64,000 bases of DNA from Streptomyces sp. R41 (GCF_041053055.1 NZ_CP163443.1:6431001-6495000), one strand, 5' to 3'; shown: positions 18,122 to 27,259, counted from the stretch's first letter. A program made the numbers and translations. Notes: generated from the sequence alone by a model not told the origin.

Positions 18122-18283
18122 CGGGTTTTTTGCCCCCGCCGCCCCAGCCCCCCCGCGCCCCGTAAGGGGCGCGGGGAACTGCGCGACAAGCCCCCACCGC
18201 CCCGCACCAAAAGAACAACCCAGGGGGTCTGGGGGCGCAGCCCCCAGGTACGGGAATGGGTAGGGGCGGCGGGGGCGATAAAC
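18122..18283. repeat. modular intergenic palindromic repeat, copy A
   Basis: Between convergent icmB and DUF5691 genes lies a GC-rich element with the blocks GCCCCCGCCGCCCC, GGGGCGCGGGGAACTGCGCG, GGGGGTCTGGGGGCGCAGCC and GGGTAGGGGCGGCGGGGGCG. Its outer ends are mutually complementary, so the whole element can fold back. Three other copies occur at 34545, 46545 and 62320. It probably serves as a bidirectional terminator here. Confidence 0.8.
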
Positions 18284-18286
18284 CAC

Positions 18287-19909
18287 TCACGGCACGGCCA
18301 GCTCCGAAGCCATGGCCGCGCGCAAGCGAAGCGTGGTGACGAGGCGCTGGAACGCCTCGGCCCAGTAGCCGCCGGCCCCCGGCGCCGCGTTCTCCGACTC
18401 GTCGGGAACCGAGGTGAGGCCATCGAACCGCACGGACTCCGCGGGGTCGAGACACCGCTCGGCCAGCCCCATCACCCCACTGAAGCTCCATGGATAACTC
18501 CCGGCGTCCCGCGCGATATTGAGCGCGTCCACCACCGCCCGCCCCAAGGCCCCGGCCCAGGGCACCGCACACACCCCGAGCAACTGAAACGCCTCGGACA
18601 ACCCGTGCGTCCCGATGAACCCCGCCACCCACTCGGCCCGCTCACCGGCCCCCAACGTGGCGAGCAGCTTGGACCGCTCGGCCAGTGACACCGCCCCCGG
18701 TCCTCCGGCCTCCGGCGCGGAGGGCGCCCCGAGGAGCGCCCTGGACCACCCGGGATCACGCTGCCGCACGGCCGCCCGGCACCACGCGGCATGCAGCTCG
18801 GCCCGCCAGTCGTCGGCCACGGGAAGCGCCACGATCTCCTCCGGCGTACGCCCCCCGAACCGCTCCGGCCATGTCGCGAGCGGCGCCGCCTCGACCAACT
18901 GGCCGAGCCACCACGATCGTTCGCCCCGTCCGGCCGGAGCCTTCGCCACCACGCCGTCCCGCTCCATGCCCGCGTCGCACTCGTGCGGCGCCTCGACCAC
19001 GATCGTGGGCGTGGCCTCCGTACGGTCGACGGACACGCAGGAACCGGCCCGGGCCGCCATCCGTGCCGCGAGCGCGGAACCCGGCAGCGCGGACAGCAGT
19101 TCCGCCGCCGTCGCCCGTACGTTGCGGCTCCGGTCGGCCAGCGCCCGCTCCAGGAACGGCTCGTCCGCCGGGCACAGCCCCGACCGCAGTGAGTCGAGGA
19201 ACATCAGCCGGTCCTCGGCCCGCTCCGTCGCCCATGTGGTGGCCAGCAAGTCGCGTGCGGCGGCGGGGTCCTTGGCCCGTATCGCCGAAAGCAGCGCGAC
19301 CCGCTCGGCGAACAACCCCTCCTGCCACAGCTGTTGTACGCGCTCCGCGTCCTCCGGGCCCGGCAGCGCGGCGCCGCCGCCCGGTGAGGAGCGCAGCGCG
19401 AACCGCCACTCCTGATTCAGCCGCGCCAGCCAGAGTGCCCGTGGCCCGGCGAAGGCCAGGGCCGCCGGCCGCAGATCGGTGCGTCCGCGGGCCGCGTCGA
19501 GGAGCGCGGGCAGGGTCTCCGGGGGCGCCGCGAATCCGCGCGCGTTCGCCAGGGTGAGCCACTGGGGCAGCAGCTCCATGAGGTCCGGCGCCGCCCCTCT
19601 GCGGCCACCGCCCCCCGTGCCGGGCCGGTCCGCCAGCAGCATCACCAGCCTGCGGGCCGCGGCGGGCGGCAGCGCCGGCCGGGGGTCCCGCGCGGCCGGC
19701 TCAGGCCGGGCCGCCGCCGGCGCCGGCCGCACTCCGGCCCGCCGCCGCAGTGTCTCCACTGCGGCCGCGTCCAACAACGCCACCGGAGCCTCCCGCCCCG
19801 GCACCCATCCCGGAGGCGTACGCCGCTCGGTCCCGAGCAACGCCACGGTGACGAGCTCCTCCCAGGAGCCACCGGCGGGCGCGCCCGCTGAGGCCGAGGT
19901 CGTATTCAT
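18287..19909 (-). CDS. DUF5691 family protein of the MoxR/SWIM locus
   Basis: Protein of 540 residues, soluble, Arg/Ala-rich, probably an alpha-helical repeat (HEAT-like) protein; for example LLATTWATERAEDRLMFLDS and SRNVRATAAELLSALPGS look like paired helices. Its start WEELVTVALLGTERRTPP is the family signature. No catalytic motif. It lies 78 bp downstream of the SWIM gene on the same strand and probably shares its damage-type promoter. Function unknown; a helical scaffold in the MoxR complex is a reasonable guess. Confidence 0.82.
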   Translation of the reverse strand: MNTTSASAGAPAGGSWEELVTVALLGTERRTPPGWVPGREAPVALLDAAAVETLRRRAGVRPAPAAARPEPAARDPRPALPPAAARRLVMLLADRPGTGGGGRRGAAPDLMELLPQWLTLANARGFAAPPETLPALLDAARGRTDLRPAALAFAGPRALWLARLNQEWRFALRSSPGGGAALPGPEDAERVQQLWQEGLFAERVALLSAIRAKDPAAARDLLATTWATERAEDRLMFLDSLRSGLCPADEPFLERALADRSRNVRATAAELLSALPGSALAARMAARAGSCVSVDRTEATPTIVVEAPHECDAGMERDGVVAKAPAGRGERSWWLGQLVEAAPLATWPERFGGRTPEEIVALPVADDWRAELHAAWCRAAVRQRDPGWSRALLGAPSAPEAGGPGAVSLAERSKLLATLGAGERAEWVAGFIGTHGLSEAFQLLGVCAVPWAGALGRAVVDALNIARDAGSYPWSFSGVMGLAERCLDPAESVRFDGLTSVPDESENAAPGAGGYWAEAFQRLVTTLRLRAAMASELAVP

Positions 19910-19987
19910 GAGCGTCCTTTCCGTACGGAGATCGGCAGGCTGGTCGGTGCGGTCAGCGCGGCCATGGGTTCCCTGTGGTCTCAGCCG

Positions 19988-21343
19988 TCAGCACAGCGGC
20001 ACCGCCTGCCCCCTGCCCTCCTCCGCCCAGGCCGTCAGCGGAGTGAATCCGCGGTGTCCGCACTCGCCGAAGACCGTGACAGGGGCTCCGCCGGAGAGGG
20101 CGACGAGACGCCACAGGTCGGGGCGGGACCGGGCGGAGGGGGTGAGGGGCAGCGCCAAGTCGCTTTCGGCATCCGCCAGTTGCCAGGAGTCGCCGTCCGG
20201 GGTGGGGACGACCCGGTCCAGGGTGACCGGGCAGGAGTCCAGCCAGGGGTCGGCCCGCAGCGCCGCTCCATAGCGGGCGGTCGCCTGCGATGTGGTCAGC
20301 CCCGGTGGCCGTATCGACGTGGGTGCGGGAGGCGTGAACTGCTCGCCCAGCGCGGACCGCAGCTGCCCGGCGCCCGGATACGCGGACATCTCCGCCTCGA
20401 AGGCCATCCCCACGGGCAGCGCCAGCTCCGGTGCACGGCCGGCCGCCCCGTAGGAGAGGAGCAGGACCGTGCGGCCGGACTCCGCGCCGTACAGCCAGAT
20501 CCTGCGCGTCGTGAGGCGGGCGTCCGCCGTGTCGTACTGGGCGAGGACCAGCCAGCGGTCGCGCACCGGCGGGCCGTCCGCCGAACCGGAGAGCCCGACC
20601 CGTGAACGGACCGTCGCGGCAAGGCCGTCCGGCAGCCGCTCGCGTCGCAGCCAGCCCTGGTCGAGGAGGTGGAGCAGCGCGCACTCCTCAAGGAGCCGCG
20701 CCGGCCAGCCCGGACCGGACGACGGGATCGACCCCAACTCCCTTACCCGCGCGGCCAGACCGGGTGCCTGAGCGTCGACCATCCGGGCCGCCGTCTCCTC
20801 CCACAGTCCGTACCCCGCCTGCTCGGCCGAGGCGAGGCCGCCGCGCAGCAAGTCGGCCAGCCGCTGCTCCAACTCCGACACCCCCGCCGTGATCCGCTCG
20901 GCCCGGCGCTCCGCCCTGCGCCGAGCCGCCTCCGGATCGCCCGACGGCGCGGCTCCAGATGCCCCGCCCGCCGTCCTCTTCTCCGCGCGCTCTCTTCTCC
21001 CCTGTATCCACCGCTCCGCCCAGTCCGGTGCCTGCCCCCGCGGCACCGTGCCGTCCGCGCCCGCCCAGAGCAGCAGCAGCCCCAGCGCGTGCTTGCAGGG
21101 GAACTTTCGGCTCGGACAACTGCACTGGTAAGCGGGCCCGGCGGAGTCCGCGATGTCGATGACCGTCCGATACGGCTTGCTGCCACTTCCCCTGCACAGT
21201 CCCCATACCGTCCCCTCGTCCGAACTGCCCGCCTCCGACCACGGCCCGGCCGCGCCGAGTTTGCTCCCCGCCTTGCGTGACGCGGCGTCAGGCGCCAGTG
21301 CCAGCACCTGATCCGCCGTCCAGCGCACCGCCTGCTGAGTCAT
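19988..21343 (-). CDS. SWIM zinc-finger protein of the MoxR locus
   Basis: Protein of 451 residues. The SWIM zinc finger is at residues 74-85 with ligands C74, C76, C83 and H85 (CSCPSRKFPCKH). The rest is a helical region (ERAEKRT onward) and a C-terminal part without a known domain. SWIM fingers bind DNA or proteins; in E. coli the SWIM protein YehQ is encoded beside a MoxR ATPase (YehL) and a VWA protein (YehP), the same combination as here. ATG 21343 coincides with the expected transcription start of a DNA-damage promoter, so the transcript is probably leaderless. Divergent from the MoxR arm. Confidence 0.9.
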   Translation of the reverse strand: MTQQAVRWTADQVLALAPDAASRKAGSKLGAAGPWSEAGSSDEGTVWGLCRGSGSKPYRTVIDIADSAGPAYQCSCPSRKFPCKHALGLLLLWAGADGTVPRGQAPDWAERWIQGRRERAEKRTAGGASGAAPSGDPEAARRRAERRAERITAGVSELEQRLADLLRGGLASAEQAGYGLWEETAARMVDAQAPGLAARVRELGSIPSSGPGWPARLLEECALLHLLDQGWLRRERLPDGLAATVRSRVGLSGSADGPPVRDRWLVLAQYDTADARLTTRRIWLYGAESGRTVLLLSYGAAGRAPELALPVGMAFEAEMSAYPGAGQLRSALGEQFTPPAPTSIRPPGLTTSQATARYGAALRADPWLDSCPVTLDRVVPTPDGDSWQLADAESDLALPLTPSARSRPDLWRLVALSGGAPVTVFGECGHRGFTPLTAWAEEGRGQAVPLC

Positions 21344-21349
21344 GCCATC

Positions 21350-21372
21350 GAAGGTAGATCCCGCCACTGACA
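21350..21372 (-). promoter_or_regulatory. RecA-independent DNA-damage promoter of the SWIM gene
   Basis: Minus strand: TTGTCAGTG (21372-21364), exactly 8 bp, TACCTT (21355-21350). This is a full match to the PafBC-dependent consensus TTGTCRGTG-N8-TAnnnT. The SWIM ATG begins 7 bp after the hexamer, that is at the expected +1. Confidence 0.85.
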
Positions 21373-21422
21373 ATCGGCCCTCGCGAGCACATCTGCGCAG
21401 GTCAGCGCGCATTGTCAGTGGC
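21363..21422. promoter_or_regulatory. 12-bp perfect inverted repeat in the divergent MoxR/SWIM promoter region
   Basis: GCCACTGACAAT (21363-21374) and ATTGTCAGTGGC (21411-21422) are exact reverse complements, 36 bp apart. Each arm contains one TTGTCAGTG box pointing outward, so both arms of the locus may answer to one regulator. Confidence 0.85.
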
Positions 21423-21434
21423 GTGGTGCACGGT
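21412..21434 (+). promoter_or_regulatory. candidate DNA-damage promoter of the MoxR operon
   Basis: TTGTCAGTG (21412-21420), 8 bp, then CACGGT (21429-21434). The upstream box is perfect; the -10 keeps only the two most conserved positions (A at 2, T at 6). The leader then has about 35 nt and carries GGAGGGGG before the ATG. Confidence 0.55.
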
Positions 21435-21476
21435 GGAACCAGATCCGAACCGGCCGAGCTGGAGGGGGACCGAGCC

Positions 21477-22631
21477 ATGTCCGTGTCCGTTGAACCGACG
21501 TCCGTGCCTACGCCTGCGGGGGAGGGGACGGGAGCGACCGCCGACGCGTCGGCCGAGGCGCTGCGGCCGCATGCCGAAGACGCCTTCGCCGCCGAACTCG
21601 CCGCGCTGGCCGCGCAGGACGACCGGCCCCGCCCGGCCCGCTGGCGGCTGTCGCCGTGGGCCGTGGCGACGTATCTGCTCGGCGGCACCCTGCCGGACGG
21701 CACGGTGATCACACCCAAGTACGTGGGCCCGCGCCGCATCGTCGAGGTAGCCGTCACCACGCTCGCCACCGATCGCGCCCTGCTCCTGCTCGGCGTGCCC
21801 GGCACCGCGAAGACCTGGGTGTCCGAGCACCTTGCCGCGGCGGTCAGCGGCGACTCGACCCTGCTCGTGCAGGGCACGGCGGGCACCCAGGAGGAGGCGA
21901 TCCGGTACGGGTGGAACTACGCGCAGCTGCTCGCGCACGGCCCGAGCCGCGACGCGCTCGTGCCGAGCCCTGTCATGCGGGCCATGGCCGAGGGCATGAC
22001 CGCCCGAGTCGAGGAGCTGACCCGCATCCCGGCCGACGTGCAGGACACGCTGATCACGATCCTGTCGGAAAAGACCCTGCCCATACCGGAGTTGGGGCAG
22101 GAGGTGCAGGCCGTCCGCGGCTTCAACCTGATCGCGACGGCCAACGACCGCGACCGCGGGATCAATGAACTGTCCAGTGCGCTGCGCCGCCGCTTCAACA
22201 CGGTCGTGCTGCCGCTGCCGGAGAGCGCCGACGCCGAGGTCGACATCGTCTCGCGCCGCGTCGACCAGATCGGCCGCTCCCTCGACCTGCCCGCCGTGCC
22301 CGACGGCATCGACGAGATCCGCCGCGTCGTCACCGTCTTCCGCGAGCTGCGCGACGGGGTCACGGCCGACGGGCGCACGAAGCTGAAGTCGCCCAGCGGC
22401 ACCCTGTCCACCGCCGAGGCGATCTCCGTCGTCACGGGCGGCCTCGCCCTGGCCGCCCACTTCGGCGACGGCGTCCTGCGGGCGAGCGATGTCGCCGCCG
22501 GCATTCTCGGCGCCGTCGTCCGCGATCCGGCGGCCGACCGCGTCATCTGGCAGGAGTACCTGGAGGCGGTCGTCCGCGAGCGGGACGGCTGGAAGGACTT
22601 CTACCGGGCCTGTCGGGAGGTGAGCGCATGA
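21477..22631 (+). CDS. MoxR-family AAA+ ATPase
   Basis: Protein of 384 residues. Walker A GVPGTAKT at 106-113; the pre-sensor segment QDTLITILSEKTLPIPELGQ and sensor LIATANDRDRGINELSSALRRRF (arginine finger region) are those of MoxR chaperone-like ATPases. These usually remodel or insert cofactors into partner proteins together with a VWA-domain protein, and one is encoded two genes downstream. ATG 21477 is preceded by GGAGGGGG. Its stop overlaps the DUF5682 start by 4 bp. The closest locus I know with MoxR, VWA and SWIM proteins is E. coli yehLMPQ, also of unknown function. Confidence 0.93.
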   Translation: MSVSVEPTSVPTPAGEGTGATADASAEALRPHAEDAFAAELAALAAQDDRPRPARWRLSPWAVATYLLGGTLPDGTVITPKYVGPRRIVEVAVTTLATDRALLLLGVPGTAKTWVSEHLAAAVSGDSTLLVQGTAGTQEEAIRYGWNYAQLLAHGPSRDALVPSPVMRAMAEGMTARVEELTRIPADVQDTLITILSEKTLPIPELGQEVQAVRGFNLIATANDRDRGINELSSALRRRFNTVVLPLPESADAEVDIVSRRVDQIGRSLDLPAVPDGIDEIRRVVTVFRELRDGVTADGRTKLKSPSGTLSTAEAISVVTGGLALAAHFGDGVLRASDVAAGILGAVVRDPAADRVIWQEYLEAVVRERDGWKDFYRACREVSA

Positions 22632-25069
22632 CGGTCTTCACCGCAGGGCCGTTGCTGCTGGGGGTGCGGCATCACGGCCCCGGGTCGGCGCGGGCCGTGC
22701 GGGCCGCGCTGGAGGCGGCGGCGCCCCGGGTCGTGCTGATCGAGGGACCCCCGGAGGCGGATGGGCTCATCCCGCTCGCCGCCGACAAGGAGATGCGGCC
22801 CCCGGTCGCCCTCCTCGCCCACGTCGTGGACGAGCCCGGCCGCTCGGCCTTCTGGCCGCTGGCCGAGTTCTCACCGGAGTGGGTGGCGATCCGGTGGGCC
22901 CTGGAGAGCGGAGTCCCGGCCCGCTTCATCGATCTCCCGGCGACCCACACGCTGGCGTGGGGCAAAGAAGAGCTCGATCAGGAGGACGAACCAGGGGATG
23001 CGCCGCCCGTCGATCCCAGTCGGCCCGTCGAGGCGGCCGTGCGGATCGACCCCCTCGCCGTACTCGCCCAGACGGCCGGTTACGACGATCCCGAGCGCTG
23101 GTGGGAGGACGTGGTCGAGCACCGAAGCGGGGCGGCGAGCGATCCGTTCGCACCGTTCACCGTGCTCGAGGAGGCGATGGGGGCGCTGCGGGAGGCGTAC
23201 GGGGTCGGGGGACACGACCGTGACCTGGTGCGGGAGGCGTACATGCGGCTCCAGGTGCGGGCGGCGGAGCGGGAGTTCGGGGACGACGTGGCCGTGGTGT
23301 GCGGGGCCTGGCACGTGCCCGCGTTGCGGCAGAGGACGGCGGTCGGCACGGACCGGGCGCTGCTCAAGGGGCTGCCCAAGGCGAAGGCCGACATGACGTG
23401 GGTGCCGTGGACGTACCGCCGGCTGTCCCGGGTCAGTGGGTACGGCGCGGGCATCGACTCGCCGGGTTGGTACGGGCATCTGTTCAGTGCCCCCGACCGC
23501 CCGGTCGAGCGCTGGATGACCAAGGTGGCCCGGCTGCTGCGCGACGAGGACCGGATGATCTCGCCCGCGCACGTCATCGAGGCGGTGCGGCTGGCCGACA
23601 CGCTCGCCGCGATGCGTGGCCGCCCGCTGCCGGGGCTGACCGAGACCACCGACGCCGTACGGGCCGTGATGTGCGAGGGCTCGGACGTGCCGCTGGCGCT
23701 GGTGCGGGACCGGCTCGTGGTCGGCGATGTGCTGGGGGAGGTGCCGGAGTCGGCCCCCGCGGTGCCGTTGCAGCGCGACCTCGCGCGGCTCCAGCGGCGG
23801 CTGCGGCTCAAACCGGAGTCACTGGAGCGGGAGTTGGAGCTCGACCTGCGCAAGGAGACCGACGCCGAGCGCAGCAGGCTGCTGCACCGGTTGCGGCTCC
23901 TCGGCGTCGAGTGGGGCGAGCCCGCCGTGTCGCGCGGCAGCACGGGCACCTTCCGGGAGACCTGGCGGCTGCGCTGGGAGCCGGAGCTGTCGGTGCGGGT
24001 CGCGGAGGCCGGCGTGTGGGGTACGACGGTACTGGCCGCCGCGACGGCCAGGGCCGAGGCGGACGCGGTCGCCGCGCACGCGCTGGCCGATGTCACGGCA
24101 CTCGCCGAGCGCTGCCTGCTGGCGGAACTGCCGGACGTGCTGCCCGTGGTGATGCGGGTCCTCGCCGACCGGGCCGCCCTCGACGCGGACGTCGGCCACC
24201 TCGCCCAGGCCCTGCCCGCCCTGGTCCGCTCCCTGCGCTACGGAGATGTGCGCGGCACGGACACCCACGCCCTCACCGACGTCGCGGCGGGCCTCGCCGA
24301 GCGGATCTTCGTCGGCCTTCCACCGGGCTGCGCGGCCCTCGACACCGAGGCCGCCGAAGAAATGCGACGCCATGTGGACGCGGTGCACGGGGCCGTGGCG
24401 CTCCTGGGGGAGACGGCCGCGGCGTCAGCCGCCACCACATCACCCGGCGGTGCCGCGCAGGATGCCCGCCCTACGCCGTCCCCCGCCGGCATACGCGGCC
24501 GTTGGCACTCCGTGCTCCGGGTGTTGGCCGGGCGGGACGCCGTGGCGGGGGTGATCCGCGGACGGGCCGTACGACTGCTGCTGGACGAAGGGGAGTTGGC
24601 ACAGGACGAGGCCGCCCGGCTCATGGGGCTCGTTCTGTCGCCGGGGACGGCACCCGGGGATGCGGCCGCGTGGATCGAGGGCTTCGTCGGGGGCGGTTCC
24701 GGGGGCGGGATGCTGCTCGTGCACGACGAGCGGCTGCTCGGGCTGGTGGACACCTGGCTGACCGGGGTGCCGGCGGAGGCGTTCACCGATGTGCTGCCGT
24801 TGCTGCGGCGGACGTTCTCGGCGTACGAGGCCGGGGTGCGCAGGACGCTGGGCGAGCTGGTCCGGCGTGGGCCGGGAGCGCGGGGGAGCACGGGGGTCGC
24901 GACCTGCGGAATACCAGGGTTCGCCCCCGACCTCGACCCCGAGCGCGCGGACGCCGTACTGCCGGTTTTGCGTCTGCTGCTCGGGCCGGACGGATTCGAC
25001 GCCGGTGACGATCACGTGACTGACGATCATGTCGGCGACGGCAACGACCTTGTGGGGGTGGCCCGATGA
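22628..25069 (+). CDS. DUF5682 protein, possible TraB/EreA-like core
   Basis: Protein of 813 residues. The N-terminus GVRHHGPGSARAVRAALEAA, followed by PRVVLIEGPPEAD and, near residue 220, VAVVCGAWHVPAL, recalls the two His-containing motifs of the TraB/ChaN/EreA-like fold; this is inference by eye. The remaining 550 residues are mainly helical with no recognised catalytic site. It is coupled by 4-bp overlaps to both MoxR (upstream) and VWA (downstream), so the three are made together. By position it corresponds to YehM of the E. coli yehLMPQ locus. Confidence 0.88.
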   Translation: MTVFTAGPLLLGVRHHGPGSARAVRAALEAAAPRVVLIEGPPEADGLIPLAADKEMRPPVALLAHVVDEPGRSAFWPLAEFSPEWVAIRWALESGVPARFIDLPATHTLAWGKEELDQEDEPGDAPPVDPSRPVEAAVRIDPLAVLAQTAGYDDPERWWEDVVEHRSGAASDPFAPFTVLEEAMGALREAYGVGGHDRDLVREAYMRLQVRAAEREFGDDVAVVCGAWHVPALRQRTAVGTDRALLKGLPKAKADMTWVPWTYRRLSRVSGYGAGIDSPGWYGHLFSAPDRPVERWMTKVARLLRDEDRMISPAHVIEAVRLADTLAAMRGRPLPGLTETTDAVRAVMCEGSDVPLALVRDRLVVGDVLGEVPESAPAVPLQRDLARLQRRLRLKPESLERELELDLRKETDAERSRLLHRLRLLGVEWGEPAVSRGSTGTFRETWRLRWEPELSVRVAEAGVWGTTVLAAATARAEADAVAAHALADVTALAERCLLAELPDVLPVVMRVLADRAALDADVGHLAQALPALVRSLRYGDVRGTDTHALTDVAAGLAERIFVGLPPGCAALDTEAAEEMRRHVDAVHGAVALLGETAAASAATTSPGGAAQDARPTPSPAGIRGRWHSVLRVLAGRDAVAGVIRGRAVRLLLDEGELAQDEAARLMGLVLSPGTAPGDAAAWIEGFVGGGSGGGMLLVHDERLLGLVDTWLTGVPAEAFTDVLPLLRRTFSAYEAGVRRTLGELVRRGPGARGSTGVATCGIPGFAPDLDPERADAVLPVLRLLLGPDGFDAGDDHVTDDHVGDGNDLVGVAR

Positions 25070-26280
25070 TCGCACCGGTGAACGCGAGCGAAGTGAGCGG
25101 CGCAACCGACGCAAGCGGCGCGCCCCGCGCAACCGACGCAACGAGCGAGCGGCTCCGGCGCTGGCGGCTCGTGCTCGGCGGCGACGACGCGGACGGCACC
25201 GGATGTGCGCTCGCCGGGCAGGACGCCGCGATGGACGGGGCGCTCAGCGCTCTCTACGGGAAGGGGAGCAAGGCGCAGTCGGGGCGGGACCGTTCGGCGG
25301 GGCTCGGGGCGTCGGCGCCGTCGGTAGCGCGTTGGCTCGGGGACATACGGACGTACTTCCCCTCCTCCGTCGTCCAGGTCATGCAGCGCGATGCCATCGA
25401 CCGGCTCGGGCTGTCCACCCTCCTGCTGGAGCCCGAGATGCTGGAGGCGGTGGAGGCCGATGTGCACTTGGTGGGCACCCTTCTCTCCCTCAACAAGGCC
25501 ATGCCGGAGACGACGAAGGAGACGGCGCGGGCCGTCGTGCGCAAGGTTGTCGAGGACCTGGAGAAGCGGCTCGCCACCCGCACCCGGGCCACGCTCACCG
25601 GAGCGCTCGACCGCAGCGCCCGGATCAGCAGACCCCGCCACCACGACATCGACTGGAACCGCACGATCGCGGCCAACCTGAAGCACTACCTGCCCGAGTA
25701 CCGCACGATCGTGCCGGAGCGGCTGATCGGCTACGGCCGAGCCTCACAGTCCGTGAAGAAGGAGGTCATCCTCTGCATCGACCAGTCGGGGTCGATGGCG
25801 GCGTCCGTCGTCTACGCGTCCGTGTTCGGTGCCGTGCTCGCCTCGATGCGGTCCATCTCCACCCGGCTCGTCGTCTTCGACACGGCCGTCGTCGACCTCA
25901 CCGACCAGCTCGACGACGCGGTCGACGTCCTCTTCGGCACCCAGCTCGGTGGCGGTACGGACATCAACAGGGCGCTCGCGTACTGCCAGTCGCAGATCAC
26001 CCGGCCCGCCGACACGGTGGTCGTGCTCATCAGCGACCTCTACGAAGGAGGCATACGCAACGAGATGCTGAAGCGGGTGGCGGCGATGAAGGCGTCGGGG
26101 GTGCAGTTCGTGACGCTGCTCGCGCTGTCCGACGAGGGGGCGCCCGCGTACGACCGTGAGCACGCGGCGGCGCTCGCGGCCCTGGACGCACCGGCGTTCG
26201 CGTGTACGCCCGACCTGTTTCCCGACGTGATGGCGGCGGCGATCGAGAATCGTCCGCTGCCGATACCGGACACCAGGTGA
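25066..26280 (+). CDS. VWA-domain protein partner of MoxR
   Basis: Protein of 404 residues. About 230 helical N-terminal residues precede a von Willebrand A domain with a complete metal-ion site: DQSGS at 239-243, the Thr of GGGTDINRAL and the Asp of ISDLYEGG. No signal peptide or membrane helix, so it is cytoplasmic. VWA proteins encoded next to MoxR ATPases act as substrate adaptors. ATG 25066 overlaps the DUF5682 stop. A low-complexity SGATDASG region opens the protein. By order and domains it matches YehP of the E. coli locus. Confidence 0.92.
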   Translation: MIAPVNASEVSGATDASGAPRATDATSERLRRWRLVLGGDDADGTGCALAGQDAAMDGALSALYGKGSKAQSGRDRSAGLGASAPSVARWLGDIRTYFPSSVVQVMQRDAIDRLGLSTLLLEPEMLEAVEADVHLVGTLLSLNKAMPETTKETARAVVRKVVEDLEKRLATRTRATLTGALDRSARISRPRHHDIDWNRTIAANLKHYLPEYRTIVPERLIGYGRASQSVKKEVILCIDQSGSMAASVVYASVFGAVLASMRSISTRLVVFDTAVVDLTDQLDDAVDVLFGTQLGGGTDINRALAYCQSQITRPADTVVVLISDLYEGGIRNEMLKRVAAMKASGVQFVTLLALSDEGAPAYDREHAAALAALDAPAFACTPDLFPDVMAAAIENRPLPIPDTR

Positions 26281-26452
26281 GGGGGATGGAAAATCCGGAC
26301 ATGAATACCCATCGGTAACAGGGGACTTGCGCAACCTCGGGAGTCCCGTGCGAGGATCGACGCGGCCTCAGAGCCTTCTCTTGCCTTCGTACGGGAGGAC
26401 CCTCCCCCTCTTGACCCCCTCAGTCGCACTGCCCGGTGCCGCTGTGCGCGTG

Positions 26453-27259
26453 ATGCGTACGGCGGCCGGACGACGTGCGCTGCAAGTGGTGCTGCTGGTG
26501 GGCGGGTTGTTCGCACTCGGGTTCCTCTGCGGGGAGCAGGCGCAGGCGGCCGACGGAGCGCCGTCGACGACTCCGACGGGGGTCGTGCAGTCGGCGAAGA
26601 GCGCGGCGGACCGGGTGGTGACGGCGGGTACGTCGGCCCCCGAGGCCGGCACGAACCGCTCGAGCACTGTCACGCAGGTCACCGACACCGTTCGCCATGT
26701 CGCTCAGCCGGCCGCCGACACCGTCGTACGGCCGATCGGTGACGTGGTGAAGACGGTCACCGACGGACTGGGCGCAACCCCGCCGGACGTTCTGCCGTCC
26801 GTGCCGGGTTTCCCCGACCTGCCGGGGCTGCCCGCGCTCCCCGGTGCGGGTGCGCAGGCTCCGCCGGTCGGTTCGGCCCCGCAGCCGTCGAGCGGGGTGA
26901 CGGAGCGGCCGAGCGTCAAGGGCGAGCACGACAAGGCGGTGCGTCGGTCGGACGCACCCGCTGACGCCTCGTACGGACCCAGCGGTCCCGCCTTCGACAC
27001 CGGTGGTGTCGCCGTGCGCCGTGACCAGGGCGGCGTACGAGCGGGACAGGCGCCTGCTCGTCAGGCGCCCCCCGGCGACTCGACCGGCGCGCTGGGCAAC
27101 CAGTCCGCGGTCGACAACGGCCCGCCGCGGCCCGGCGATCCGCATGCCGTCACTTCGAACCACCGGGCGCCGCTGCGGCTCGCACCCGGCGCTTTTGCGG
27201 TCGCGACCGCGGCCGAGACCCGGGACAGGTACCGGGACATTCCCGTTTTCCCCGGCTAG
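26453..27259 (+). CDS. secreted or anchored low-complexity protein
   Basis: About 268 residues from ATG 26453; GTG 26444 and 26450 are in-frame alternatives and no ribosome site decides. Signal sequence ALQVVLLVGGLFALGFLCGE ends QAQAADG. The mature protein is Pro/Gly/Thr/Val-rich with motifs such as VTDTVRHVAQPAADTVVRPI and LPSVPGFPDLPGLPALPG, which recall the VTDTV/VGDV motifs of the next gene. No enzyme motif. Probably an extracellular structural or surface protein; I do not know a family name. Confidence 0.7.
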   Translation: MRTAAGRRALQVVLLVGGLFALGFLCGEQAQAADGAPSTTPTGVVQSAKSAADRVVTAGTSAPEAGTNRSSTVTQVTDTVRHVAQPAADTVVRPIGDVVKTVTDGLGATPPDVLPSVPGFPDLPGLPALPGAGAQAPPVGSAPQPSSGVTERPSVKGEHDKAVRRSDAPADASYGPSGPAFDTGGVAVRRDQGGVRAGQAPARQAPPGDSTGALGNQSAVDNGPPRPGDPHAVTSNHRAPLRLAPGAFAVATAAETRDRYRDIPVFPG

